This document shows, piece after piece, positions 1 to 9,400 of a stretch of 64,000 nt of DNA. The stretch's first letter is position 1, and the number at the start of each line of letters is the position of its first letter. This stretch comes from UBA6898 sp964463135 (lineage in GTDB: Bacteria; Nitrospirota; Thermodesulfovibrionia; Thermodesulfovibrionales; UBA6898). A model generated the notes under the pieces. The model was given only the letters and a program-made list of their open reading frames with translations, made no database searches and had not been told where the DNA came from. The stretch lies in the NCBI GenBank assembly GCA_964463135.1, contig CAYXBA010000002.1, positions 300,814 through 364,813 on the forward strand. The letters are read 5' to 3'. The position numbers and the translations under genes were made by a program.

Positions 1-16
1 TCATGACCTCATGCGT

Positions 17-238
17 TCAGACTGCCTGGACCGCTTTGATCTCCGGGATCTCGTTCTTAATGCTGGTCTCGACCAGGCTTTTCATGGTGAGCGTAGACAT
101 GGGGCAGGTCCCGCAGGCACCTTTCAGCTTCACGTAAACAACATCATTCCTTACGTCCAGAAGCTCAATATCCCCGCCTTCTGCCTTGAGGCTCACTCTG
201 ACCTTGTCCAATACGCGTTCAACCTGTTCCCTCAGCAT
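17..238 (-). CDS. Nfu-type Fe-S cluster scaffold/carrier (NifU C-terminal domain)
   Basis: The 73-residue protein is a stand-alone NifU C-terminal domain. It has the family pattern of an amphipathic N-terminus (LDKVRVSLKAEGGDIELLDV) and the cluster-binding CxxC motif, here CGTCPMS near residues 42-48, followed by a helix ending in PEIKAVQAV. Proteins of this family bind a labile [4Fe-4S] cluster between two subunits and pass it to client apoproteins in the cytoplasm. Many Fe-S enzymes in this window (LipA, radical-SAM proteins, HypD) could be clients; that is inference. An AGGAG Shine-Dalgarno sequence lies just upstream of the ATG. No full-length NifU or IscU domain is attached. Confidence 0.93.
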   Translation of the reverse strand: MLREQVERVLDKVRVSLKAEGGDIELLDVRNDVVYVKLKGACGTCPMSTLTMKSLVETSIKNEIPEIKAVQAV

Positions 239-343
239 TATGACTCCTTCTTTACTTTATAGTATTAGTAAAACATGCCAAAATATTCAAGTATTATATT
301 ATCATTATAGTTCTTTCCCCTTAAAATAAAAGGGATAAACAGC

Positions 344-1588
344 TTAGGTCTTCATATAGTTTACCCCTTTTTCATGGCCTTCGATGCAGAACATCCTGTC
401 GTCAGCGATAATTGCCTTAAGCTTTGCAGGATCTATCTGGTTATAGAATATCGGGCGTATCATCGCCTTATCGTCACGGTTTCCCATAACATGTACAGCA
501 AGCGCTTCATCTCTTTCGATGATCCTTGATATCATCAGGGGCCGGTAAAGCCGAATGTAGGTATTGATAGTTACCCTGTCCGGCTGCAGTCTCCGAAAGA
601 AATCGATGCACCATGACAGCATATCGATCTCTTCATAGGGGAAACCGGTCAGAAAATCTACGACAAGGCGTATCCCATTTGCCCGGGCATTGAAAATGAT
701 CTTCTCTGCATCAGCCCAGTAAAGAGGGCACTTTTTGAAAGAATCAATGGTCAGCGTGATAAGATGAACGCCGGTCTCCCGCATCAGTTTGAATAGCTTC
801 TGATTATAGTTGGCCGGCTTCATATACAGAGACCACTGCATATGCATATGTTCCTGCCGCAGGGCGTTGCAGAACTCCAGGGCATGGTCAAGGTCCTCAT
901 TGAACTCGGCATCACAAAGATGGAATTGGCTAAAGCCACTCTCTACCAACCCTCTGATCTCCCTGATCACATCTTCCGGCCGTTTGAATGCAACAGGAGA
1001 ATTCGCCTCAATGCAGTAAATACAGGAAGAACTGCATCCCTTATGCGTCTCAAAGCCGGCTATGCCGCCGGCAGCATAATACTGCCGATAATCTATCGCA
1101 GAGGTAATTCGTGCGCAGGATGAAGATGGCCGATACATCCCTTTCCATATCTTCTTCTCTTCCTGTCCGGCTTGCACTGCGGCGAGAAGCTCATTGATAA
1201 TGCCCTCTCCTGGACCAGCAACAGCATAATCGGCCCCGATATAGTCGAGAACACCCTCAGGTTCGGCAATGATTCCTGCACCGCCGATGATTACTTTCAG
1301 GCCGTATCTTACCTTGAGAAGCCGAACCAGGAAACTGATATCATCCAGATAGAACTCATTATCCGGGAATTGTACGCTGTCAATATTCCGTACCGTTACC
1401 CCGGCAATATCCGGCATAAACTCGGAAACTGTTCGATCAATAACTGTCTCGGTATCTTTCTGAAAAGTGAGATCAAGGATTTTCGTTTCATGTCCGTCCC
1501 TGATCAGACAGGCTGAAATATATTCCAGGCCGATAGGAGGCACAGGCGGCATAAGCATACGGTTAGGATTGACCAGCAGCATCTTCAT
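344..1588 (-). CDS. B12-binding-domain radical SAM protein
   Basis: This 414-residue protein combines an N-terminal cobalamin-binding-type Rossmann domain (it starts MLLVNPN and contains PPIGLEYISACL, typical of this class) with a central radical-SAM domain. The [4Fe-4S]-binding motif is CSSSCIYC (C-x3-C-x2-C) at about residues 187-194. Such enzymes usually methylate or rearrange unreactive carbon centres using SAM plus cobalamin. The substrate cannot be told from sequence. It stands alone: a terminator at 1629-1657 separates it from the upstream gene and no partner gene lies beside it. The family assignment is firm; the role is unknown. Confidence 0.88.
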   Translation of the reverse strand: MKMLLVNPNRMLMPPVPPIGLEYISACLIRDGHETKILDLTFQKDTETVIDRTVSEFMPDIAGVTVRNIDSVQFPDNEFYLDDISFLVRLLKVRYGLKVIIGGAGIIAEPEGVLDYIGADYAVAGPGEGIINELLAAVQAGQEEKKIWKGMYRPSSSCARITSAIDYRQYYAAGGIAGFETHKGCSSSCIYCIEANSPVAFKRPEDVIREIRGLVESGFSQFHLCDAEFNEDLDHALEFCNALRQEHMHMQWSLYMKPANYNQKLFKLMRETGVHLITLTIDSFKKCPLYWADAEKIIFNARANGIRLVVDFLTGFPYEEIDMLSWCIDFFRRLQPDRVTINTYIRLYRPLMISRIIERDEALAVHVMGNRDDKAMIRPIFYNQIDPAKLKAIIADDRMFCIEGHEKGVNYMKT

Positions 1589-1628
1589 CTGATGTCCTCC
1601 TGCTTCAGATTATCCATGGAGGAGGGAT

Positions 1629-1657
1629 AAAAAAAACCCGCAGATGATCGCTGCAGG
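1629..1657 (-). terminator. Rho-independent terminator of the Ig-like/AMIN-like protein gene
   Basis: Read on the minus strand, a 7-bp stem (CCTGCAG / CTGCGGG, one G-U pair) with a 7-nt loop is followed by eight T. It lies 30 bases after the stop codon of the gene ending at 1687. Confidence 0.8.
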
Positions 1658-1686
1658 CCTATATTTCGTTGCCGCGAAATTTAATA

Positions 1687-3765
1687 TCAGGGATTTGAAA
1701 AGGTGAGAACAAGGGTGTTTTTTACGCGTGCAATGTCATAGGTGACGCCGGCAGGCAGCAGTTCGACATAGAGGTAGACCTGATTCTGTCCGCCGGTCTT
1801 GTCCTCTTCAACAAGGACTTCTCCTATGTACGCTGACTTGAACTTAAATGATTTTTCCGTGCTGTTTACAGCAGGTTTCACTCTCAGTTTCAGCCATTCC
1901 TTGCCGTATTTCGACTCGATCTCATCGCCGTAATCAAGGTTCCCGTTCGGATTTGTGATATTAATGACAAGCATTGCCTTGTTCTTGGCCTCTATGATGG
2001 AAACCTTGCTTACGGTGTACAGAGATTTGTCGGTCTTCTTCTCTTCATGTTTTGGAGACTCTGGTGCCGGCTTTTTTTGTTCTTCAGCTGCAGGCTTCTC
2101 TATCTTTCTCTCAACGGGCTTTACCGGTGCCGTTTCCTTCACTGCAGCGACCTGTTGAGCAGGAACCGGCTTCTTGACTGGCGCCTTTGCCGTTGCTCTC
2201 GGGACGTCCTTTTTTACCTCTGCTTTCTGTGCAGGCTCTTTTGCCGGTTCCTTTTTTAATTCTGCTTTCGGAGCCTGCTTTTTCTCCGCCATGACCGGCT
2301 TGTCCTGCTTTGTATTCCGGGACTCTTTCACCGATTTTTTCTTTACTGTCTTTGTCTCAGGTTCAGCAGACTTTCTGACCTCTTTCTTATCGATCCTTAC
2401 GGGGGACTGAGAAACTTCCCGTTTCGCTGCATGGTCATTGACGGAAATGTTGCCGGCAGAGCGTTCCGATGACATTCTGGCCGAGATCTGGAAGGATTCT
2501 GCTCTGTCATACATGACGTCAGCCACTGCAATGCCGCTGCTGAAGTCCGGCGGTGCAAGTTTGGACGGGCTCAGGTTTCCATTCCCTGATGTGCTGAGAA
2601 GGACATCAGAGCCGGTGAGATTGAAATTCCTGACAAGGTTATTGAACCTGTCATAGGCTTCAACCCGGATCTTGAATTTCTGTCCCGAAAAAGCGGAATC
2701 AGGCGTTACGACGACAAAATGGTCTGCAGAAGCGTTGGAGATGACTATCTCTGCGGTCTTGCCGGACTGCTCGCGATTCAATTCCTTTGCAATTATCTGG
2801 AATTCCTCCGCTTTTTCATAGACTACCTTGACTGCAGCCTGGCCGTTGCGGAACATTGCGGCATCGACCATTGCAGGCTCAAGTTTTGAACTGCCTGTAG
2901 TGGCTAATTTGATCCCGGCTCCGCTTGAAGCATAAGCGGATACTACGTTGTCATAGCTATCGTATGCTGTAATGAGGAGTTCGAAGGGTTCGCCGGCAAT
3001 GCCCGCCTTGGGCGCCTGAAGCTTGAAATAGGCCAGTCCTGCAGGCGTGACCTGGATGGTCTTTGTTGTTCCTTTGCTGCCTGATGCAGTATCCTGGAGA
3101 TCGATAACAACATCCCCTGCTTTTTCCGATATGAATGCAGCGGAAGCCAGACCGTTCTTGAAATCCAGAGCTCCCGCCTGCATCTTCACGGACGATGTTC
3201 CTGATGATGTCACTTTCATATTCTTGCCCGTATCAATATCCTGCACGGTATTATCAAAGATATCCTTGGCCACAATCTTCACTTCAAAGCCGGACCCTGC
3301 GGTAACCGTGGCCGGCGACTGAATTACGAAATGATCAAGCTTGTTCGGGATGACCAGGATTTCCCTGGTTGCCACGGGAACCGAACCTCCCGCCTCCCTG
3401 ATCGAAAAAGTGACCTTTTCCGCCTTCTTGTCATTAATGACAATGTTGGCTATACCCCCGGCAAAGGAGGATGCACTGAGCACAGACGGCTGGGCAACGG
3501 CCAAGCCGTTCACATCAACCTTGAACTCCTTGCCTGTTTCCGAAAAGTTTGTAATGATATTTTTGCTTGCGTCATAGGCAGAGACCTTAACAACAAAGTT
3601 CTCTCCTGCCACTGCCTTATCGGGCATCTGCAGGGTAAAATGGTCGAACTGGCCGGGTTTTACGACGACTGTCCCTGCAGATACCAAGCTGCACAGACAG
3701 AACAAAAAGAGAGATGCAATGAGAAGTACAGAATACGTATCTAATGTTTTTTTCCCTGGAACCAT
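1687..3765 (-). CDS. Secreted Ig-like repeat protein with Lys/Pro-rich linker and AMIN-like C-terminus
   Basis: The 692-residue protein has a Sec signal peptide (hydrophobic stretch at about residues 13-30 ending VSAG). Four repeats of roughly 100 residues follow, each opening with a pattern like DHFxLQxP and containing AGxxFxVxVxAYD, which resembles bacterial Ig-like/invasin-type beta-sandwich repeats. A 150-residue linker rich in Lys, Pro, Ala and Glu (about residues 430-580) resembles a periplasm-spanning segment. The last ~105 residues (SKVSIIEAKNKAMLVINIT to the end) look like an AMIN-type beta domain, which in other proteins targets peptidoglycan or secretin complexes. It has its own terminator and perhaps its own promoter at 3796-3826. 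The function is not recognised; a structural envelope role is inferred. Confidence 0.8.
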   Translation of the reverse strand: MVPGKKTLDTYSVLLIASLFLFCLCSLVSAGTVVVKPGQFDHFTLQMPDKAVAGENFVVKVSAYDASKNIITNFSETGKEFKVDVNGLAVAQPSVLSASSFAGGIANIVINDKKAEKVTFSIREAGGSVPVATREILVIPNKLDHFVIQSPATVTAGSGFEVKIVAKDIFDNTVQDIDTGKNMKVTSSGTSSVKMQAGALDFKNGLASAAFISEKAGDVVIDLQDTASGSKGTTKTIQVTPAGLAYFKLQAPKAGIAGEPFELLITAYDSYDNVVSAYASSGAGIKLATTGSSKLEPAMVDAAMFRNGQAAVKVVYEKAEEFQIIAKELNREQSGKTAEIVISNASADHFVVVTPDSAFSGQKFKIRVEAYDRFNNLVRNFNLTGSDVLLSTSGNGNLSPSKLAPPDFSSGIAVADVMYDRAESFQISARMSSERSAGNISVNDHAAKREVSQSPVRIDKKEVRKSAEPETKTVKKKSVKESRNTKQDKPVMAEKKQAPKAELKKEPAKEPAQKAEVKKDVPRATAKAPVKKPVPAQQVAAVKETAPVKPVERKIEKPAAEEQKKPAPESPKHEEKKTDKSLYTVSKVSIIEAKNKAMLVINITNPNGNLDYGDEIESKYGKEWLKLRVKPAVNSTEKSFKFKSAYIGEVLVEEDKTGGQNQVYLYVELLPAGVTYDIARVKNTLVLTFSNP

Positions 3766-3795
3766 CCCTTATCCCTCTATGAATTTATTAAGGTA

Positions 3796-3826
3796 TATAG
3801 AATCATATTTGAATGCTCTATGTCAA
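3796..3826 (-). promoter_or_regulatory. Possible sigma-70 promoter for the Ig-like/AMIN-like gene
   Basis: On the minus strand a perfect TTGACA sits at 3826-3821, with an AT-rich run (TTCTATATA) about 18-19 bases downstream as a poor -10 match. It lies in the 78-base gap between the stop of the LysM-like gene and the start at 3765. The -35 box is good and the -10 box weak. Confidence 0.32.
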
Positions 3827-3843
3827 AGAAAAATAACAAAAAA

Positions 3844-5307
3844 TCAAAAATTCACCACTGATATCCCCTCTCTGGTGATGCTCTTCTGCAGTTCATCGTC
3901 CAGGTCGGCGTCAGTGATGAGAAATGCACCCTTGAGCGACTTGACAACAATGCCCGGAACAAGAAGACGATAGCGGGTCTTTCGGGGCGAGAGGGATAGA
4001 GCATTCTTTTTTGGGGTATCCGTAACCTGCAGGGAAAGCAGGGCCATGATCTTTCTGATCATATCCTTTTTCTTTTCCCACGGTTCGATCTGCACAATAT
4101 CAAGGCCTGCATTCCTGGCAAACTTCATCTCCTGATCTGAGACACCGGAGAACTCAATTACTTTCTTTTTGTACCCCATATCAATAAGCAGATCGGCGCG
4201 CATGCTCAGGTTTATCTCCTTTCTTTGTGAGATAGTGACCGTTTCATTGCGGGAAAAAGGGTATCCCATGCGGGTGAGCACGTTCTCGACAAGCGCTTTC
4301 CCGCCGATATCATCAGGCAGATCAATAACGGTTCCGGGGGTTTTGTTCAGGTATTTCCTGTCCTGTTCAGACAGTTCGATGATCTGTATGTCACGTTTCC
4401 TGAACCATGAAATGATCTCCTGCGGCGTCTGGTATTCGTTGCTGTCAAGGATGCTGACCAGGGAGATATCGCTCTCCATGGTTTGCCCGCTCTTGCCGTA
4501 CACGAGAAAATCAGAGAAATACTCGAGCTGTGCTGCGCCGCCGGAAACCATCTTTGTGCTTTCCTCAAAGTGATACCCGGATTCCTGAAGGAGCAGAGGA
4601 ACAATGTCCCTCAGGTCAGATTTGCCGTGCGGGCTCACCACCCGGTATTCGGGCCAGGTCAGCTCAAGAAGGTTCTTCAGGTCATCGGGAAAAGTGCCTG
4701 TGTAGTCAATAACGAGGACGCGATCGCTGTGAAGGTCCATGATCGGGAACAATCTCGTATCGAATGATATATCAGTCTTTTCGCCGAGAGAAAAATACCT
4801 GAATCCTTCTTTTTCAAATGATATATTCTCGCCAAGCGCAGAAAAAAGTTTCTGCATGTTCCTGAGAAGCACTGATCTGTCAATTCTTAACGGCTCCCGG
4901 GCAGCGAGATGCGGGGGTGTTCTCTTTCGGGTAATCCGCTGTTTCAGTCCGCTCAGCTCTGCCTTTTCAACGAACGTCGCGTGCCCGACAATTTTCTTTA
5001 GATGCTTCACCGGGACCCTAACCACAGCTCCCTTTTTCAGTGTGCTAACACCTTTAACTGCCGGGTTAAGTTCCATGAATTCGGTCAGGAACAGGACTAC
5101 GTCCCCATCGCCGATGGTGTACCCTGCATTTTTGATCAGGTCATCAAGAGACATGTCTTTCTGGGGTTTTACGGCGAGGACCCTGTTGTCTGATTTTTTT
5201 TCAGCTTCGCCTGATGCATCCTGCAAGAAGACAGGTATTGTCAGCATCATGGCAATCGCCACGACTACATGCATCATTGTCCGAATGCTTTTTATCGCGA
5301 ATCCCAT
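3844..5307 (-). CDS. Exported protein with LysM/FimV-like N-terminal module, function unknown
   Basis: The 487-residue protein has a signal peptide (hydrophobic residues ~11-30, then QDASGEA). Residues ~50-105 read AGYTIGDGDVVLFLTEFMEL followed by NP, then a Gly-rich turn and VRVPV, which resembles the LysM-like module of FimV-type proteins. The remaining ~380 residues match no family I recognise. They contain alternating beta/alpha patterns with repeated phrases such as LLxxxGY and IQIIEL/IVQIEPW, possibly two related nuclease-like or Rossmann-like folds. The start overlaps the end of the TPR gene by 16 bases, so the two are probably translated from one message. A periplasmic location is inferred from the signal peptide. 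Confidence 0.75.
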   Translation of the reverse strand: MGFAIKSIRTMMHVVVAIAMMLTIPVFLQDASGEAEKKSDNRVLAVKPQKDMSLDDLIKNAGYTIGDGDVVLFLTEFMELNPAVKGVSTLKKGAVVRVPVKHLKKIVGHATFVEKAELSGLKQRITRKRTPPHLAAREPLRIDRSVLLRNMQKLFSALGENISFEKEGFRYFSLGEKTDISFDTRLFPIMDLHSDRVLVIDYTGTFPDDLKNLLELTWPEYRVVSPHGKSDLRDIVPLLLQESGYHFEESTKMVSGGAAQLEYFSDFLVYGKSGQTMESDISLVSILDSNEYQTPQEIISWFRKRDIQIIELSEQDRKYLNKTPGTVIDLPDDIGGKALVENVLTRMGYPFSRNETVTISQRKEINLSMRADLLIDMGYKKKVIEFSGVSDQEMKFARNAGLDIVQIEPWEKKKDMIRKIMALLSLQVTDTPKKNALSLSPRKTRYRLLVPGIVVKSLKGAFLITDADLDDELQKSITREGISVVNF

Positions 5308-6422
5308 GAGATGGTGAGGGGACCTTCAGTCTGAAGGCCGTTTATGGCCAGCCCGGAATAGCGGGTATGCCTGTCAAGAGCAATGATAGTCCGGACAAAG
5401 ACAACTGCATTGTCTCTGCCGCAGGTATTCATTCTGGAGATAGTTCTCGTTGTCTGTTGCAGTCCTTTCATTGGCATAACAAGCGTCGCCCCCCCTTTTC
5501 TGTCGAGTAACGATATCATGTTCACGGGGAGTGTTGCAAATGCATCCGGCAGGCAATTCTGCCGGCTCTTCACGGTAAGTTCCAGAAAATCGGCATTGTC
5601 CAGATCGTTTTTGCTAATGCTGGCCTTCAGTTCTGCAAGGTCATTAAGTTTCGAAAGGGTTATCTCGTAATCATTGGTGCTGGTCGACAGCGGAAGCAAA
5701 GGCACAAAGTTCTCCCGGTCTCTGCCTTGAAAGAAGAACAGAACGCTTCCCAGAAAAAGGATCAAAAGCAGGGCTCCTCCGAAAAGATACCGAGGTCGAA
5801 GCTGCCATTTCGTGGATCGCGCTTCCTGATACGACTCCTCAGGGAGAATCTCTTCAAGCGTAGCCTCGATCAGTTTTTCTTGCTGCATCTCCGCAGCAGC
5901 CTGGGCATCATCAGTCCTTCTTGCTGATTTTGCAGACAGAGGGAGAAGGTCTTTCTCTTCCAAGTCACCCTCTTCGCCCTTCGCTTCCCCGGAATCAATT
6001 ACTGCGCGGTGCGCCTCCGGATGAAAAAAAGTTCCGTATGATCTCACATGAGGATCGAGCTCCTTGATCCTGTCAAAGAGCTCTGCTGCCTTTGCTGCAT
6101 CACCCCTGTTCTCGTAGAGCTGTGCCAGCATATGCAGGAACTTCTTCTCTTCCATGACAAGGCCCATTTTTGAAAGGATCTCGATTATGCCAAGGTAGGC
6201 TTTTTCCGAAACTGGCGATATATTGAGGATCTTCTTATAGATCGCGATCTTTTTTTCTTTTTGTGCAAAATGGAGCTTGTCACACGCTTCAAAAAAATAG
6301 GCAACAGCCCGCTGTTTATCATTTTTTTTCAGGTACAGGTCACCGATATAATTCAGGTTTTCCGCAGTAAGCGGCTTTCTCTTGGCAAGATCTATCTGTC
6401 TGTCTACGTCGGTATTGGTCAT
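5292..6422 (-). CDS. TPR-containing single-pass membrane protein
   Basis: The 376-residue protein has N-terminal helical repeats of TPR type at about residues 15-125 (patterns LNYIGDLYLKKNDKQRAVAY and YENRGDAAKAAELFDRI). An acidic linker and one transmembrane segment near residues 213-233 (YLFGGALLLILFLGSVLFFF) follow. The C-terminal ~140 residues are probably periplasmic and match nothing I know. No signal peptide is seen, so the TPR part should face the cytoplasm. The gene starts 7 bases after the giant coiled-coil gene and overlaps the next gene by 16 bases, which points to one operon. The TPR region suggests a scaffold that links cytoplasmic partners to the envelope cluster; that is inference. 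Confidence 0.8.
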   Translation of the reverse strand: MTNTDVDRQIDLAKRKPLTAENLNYIGDLYLKKNDKQRAVAYFFEACDKLHFAQKEKKIAIYKKILNISPVSEKAYLGIIEILSKMGLVMEEKKFLHMLAQLYENRGDAAKAAELFDRIKELDPHVRSYGTFFHPEAHRAVIDSGEAKGEEGDLEEKDLLPLSAKSARRTDDAQAAAEMQQEKLIEATLEEILPEESYQEARSTKWQLRPRYLFGGALLLILFLGSVLFFFQGRDRENFVPLLPLSTSTNDYEITLSKLNDLAELKASISKNDLDNADFLELTVKSRQNCLPDAFATLPVNMISLLDRKGGATLVMPMKGLQQTTRTISRMNTCGRDNAVVFVRTIIALDRHTRYSGLAINGLQTEGPLTISWDSR

Positions 6423-6429
6423 CTTCCGG

Positions 6430-9400
6430 TCATCTCAAAAACTCGATATCTTTTCGCAGGGAGTTCAGCCAATCGTGAAAGGCCTGGTCCCGGCCGGTTT
6501 GCTCGGCAGAAAGTGCCGCCTCGATCTCTTTCCGGACTTTGTCAAAAGGACGATAAGCATGTCGTTCCCCTATCGGCTGAATAAGCATGAACTCATTATC
6601 GACCGCGATAATATCGCTGATCTCCCCGCTCTTCAGGCCTGCAACTTTCAGGCGAACCCAGTCAGGCAGCCGGGAGAGTGTCATTTCCCGCATCGCAACA
6701 GAAGCAGAATGACTTTTGGCAATAGATTCAAAGGTCTTGCCGCTCTGCGCCTCCTGCTGAATTTCCACTGCCAGGAGGCTCTTGTCGAGCTCATCAGACT
6801 TGCCATATGCTACGCTGAGCAATTTGACCAAGTTCTCGCTGCTGTCTGCATAGTGATCTTTATGCTTTTCGTAGTATGCCTGGGCAACCTTCTCTGTTAT
6901 GGCAGGTGCTGAGGTCATTTTTCTGTACAGGGCATCGACAACAAGATATCTGGCAAGATACGTACCCTCAGCTGTTGATAGTGCAAACTGCTTTGTAATT
7001 GATTGCATTGCCGATGCGTCAGCAACAAGGCCCTGCTCGGCCGCCTTACGTGCCATGACCTGTTCATTGATCGAATCGTCAATAATATTTCCTGTCCGCC
7101 ATGGCACGCTCGTAACCTGAATCCTTTCAGTAAGCTGCCTTGAGGCTTTGCCGTCACTGACGATGGACGAAAGACTGAGTCTGTTCTGTCCTATCCTGAC
7201 AAAAGGTTTTTCATATTCCTTCATCTGCATAGTAAGCTCTTCGATCTTTTTCTCGATCTCCGCATTCTTCTTTGCATAACCTTCATTCAATCTCTTTATT
7301 TCGACAAGTTCATTCTGCATCTTGCTGAAACCCGCCTGCTCAAGCGCCTGTTTCTGGGTCAAAGCTGACTCCATCTGTCTCTTCTCCTGAAGGGTCAGGG
7401 ACAGTTTTTCGTTCAGTGCATGCAGATTCACTGTCTTTTCCGAATCACTTTCCTTTAAGCGTTTCTCCAAATGGGCGATGGTCTCCCGATCTTTGGCTAT
7501 CTGTTCATCCTTTTCCTGAAGCTGGCGCTCAGCCCTCTGTTTATCCTGCAGAGCAAGACCCTCGCTCTGCTTTGCAGAGGACAGGTTCCTTACCGTTTCC
7601 TCGCTGGCAGCAAGTTTTGATTCCAGTTCGGCCTGCGCAGACTTAAGGCGGGAAATGTCTTTTTCGGCAGCAGCAGATGTTCTGATAAGTTCGTCCTGCT
7701 TTTTTCTGCTTTCATCGAGTTGTACGGATGTGTCTTTAGCCATGACCGCCTGGGGCTCAAGGTCTTTCAGCCTTTTTCGCAGTTCTGCGCGCTCTGCATC
7801 GAGTCTCCTGATATCAGCATCCCGCAGGCTCTTTTCTGCGGCAAGACGCGCTTCAAGATCCTGTCGGGAGCTCTCGAGCGTCCTGATGTTATTCAGCAGT
7901 GCAGTCTCTTTTTCAGTCCCCTTTCCTGAAAGTTCAGCTATTCTTCTCCTCTCCAGCGCCAGTTCGTCTGCGATGACCTTCTTTTCAGTTTCAGTGGTCC
8001 TGATTCTTTCTGTCAGCTCCTGTATTTGTTTCTCTTTTTGAAGTTCAGATCCTTTCAGTGCCCTTTCGAGAAGTGTTATTGATTCCTCAGACTTCTTGAG
8101 CTTTGCCTGGTCCTGCTGTATACGGGCCTCAGCCGCCTGCCTTTCTTCATTGCTCTTTTTCAGTGCAAGATCAGAATCCTTCTGTTTTTTCTCTGCGTCC
8201 AGCAATTTCCCGGAATATGCCGTCAGTTCACTGCTCCGGTCCTCTTCAGCCTTGGCGAACATTGCTCTGAACTTCTCTTCAGCATCCCTTAAGCTTTTCT
8301 CAAGGACCTGCTTTTCGTCCAGCAGCTTCTTATTATCTTTCGCAATGGTATCAGCCCGGGATGCCCTGACAGCCAACTCTTCCCGGGACTTGCTCGCCTC
8401 TGCGACCTGTCCTGTAAGCTCCCCTTTTTCCCGATCGCGGGTTTCGAGTTCTTTTCTTGCTTGCTCCAGCGCCTTGCGCTCCTTGAGCAGCGACGCCTCG
8501 TTCTCCGCATTCCTTGTTGTCAGTTCCGCAACTTTCTTCCTCTCCTTCGTCAGTTCTCCCTCGATAGCCGTCTTATCCTGCTCGAAACTCGCTGCTTTTT
8601 CATTGAGTTTCCTGCTGCTCTCATTCTCCTTCTCGAGTTCCCTCGTGCGTTTTTCAAGAACTGCATTCGAATCCAGTGCCTTAGCCAGTTTCTGGTCTTT
8701 CTCCTTTGCTTCTGCATCAAGCTTTTGTTTCTCGCCGGATAACAGTCTTATGCGGGCTTCCGATTCGGCGAGCTTCTTCTCGATTTCCTGTGCTTTCGTA
8801 AGCAGAGCATTTTTCTCTTTTTCCGATTCCTTATCCTTGCTGAAAAGTGCTTTAGTCTTTTCTTCTGTTTCGCTCAGCCTTAACCCCAGGGATGTCTTCT
8901 CTTCAAGGAGTCGAGCGTTCTCTTTATTGAGCCTTGCCAGTTCAGCAGCGGAAAGAGCTGCCTCTTCTCGCAGCTTCTTTGCATCCTCAGCCTGCCGAAC
9001 AAGATCAGCTCTCTCGCGGTCACGTATCTCCAACGCATTGATCCTCGACTGCAGGCCGTCTTTTTCAGCCTGCATCCTGGCAAGCTCCTCATCTTTCTGC
9101 TTCAGCCTGCCCTGTGCCGACATTTCGGCACTCTTGCGCTGAGATTCTTCAGACAGGACGCGCTGGATGGTTTCGTCCTTTTCGCGGAGCGTGAGAAGAA
9201 GCTCATCAGACTTCTTTTTCCCGATGGCAACCTCATTCTGGAGTAATGCCTTCTCTGACGAAAGCTGGCTGATCTGCTGATTCATGTTCTCAAGATCACG
9301 CTGTTTGGACGACTGGGCGTCAGCACTACTATTCTTCAGTGCCAATATGGTCTGCTGGGAATCTGCAATGGCCCTGTCCTTTTCCTTCAGGGTATTGGCG

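Noticed and set aside
8096..9142. Long plus-strand frame of 348 codons, rich in Ser and Phe, and similar frames opposite the coiled-coil gene
   Set aside because: It is the antisense of a Lys/Glu/Ala-rich coiled coil, which lowers stop frequency; composition is implausible and the other strand has a clear gene.
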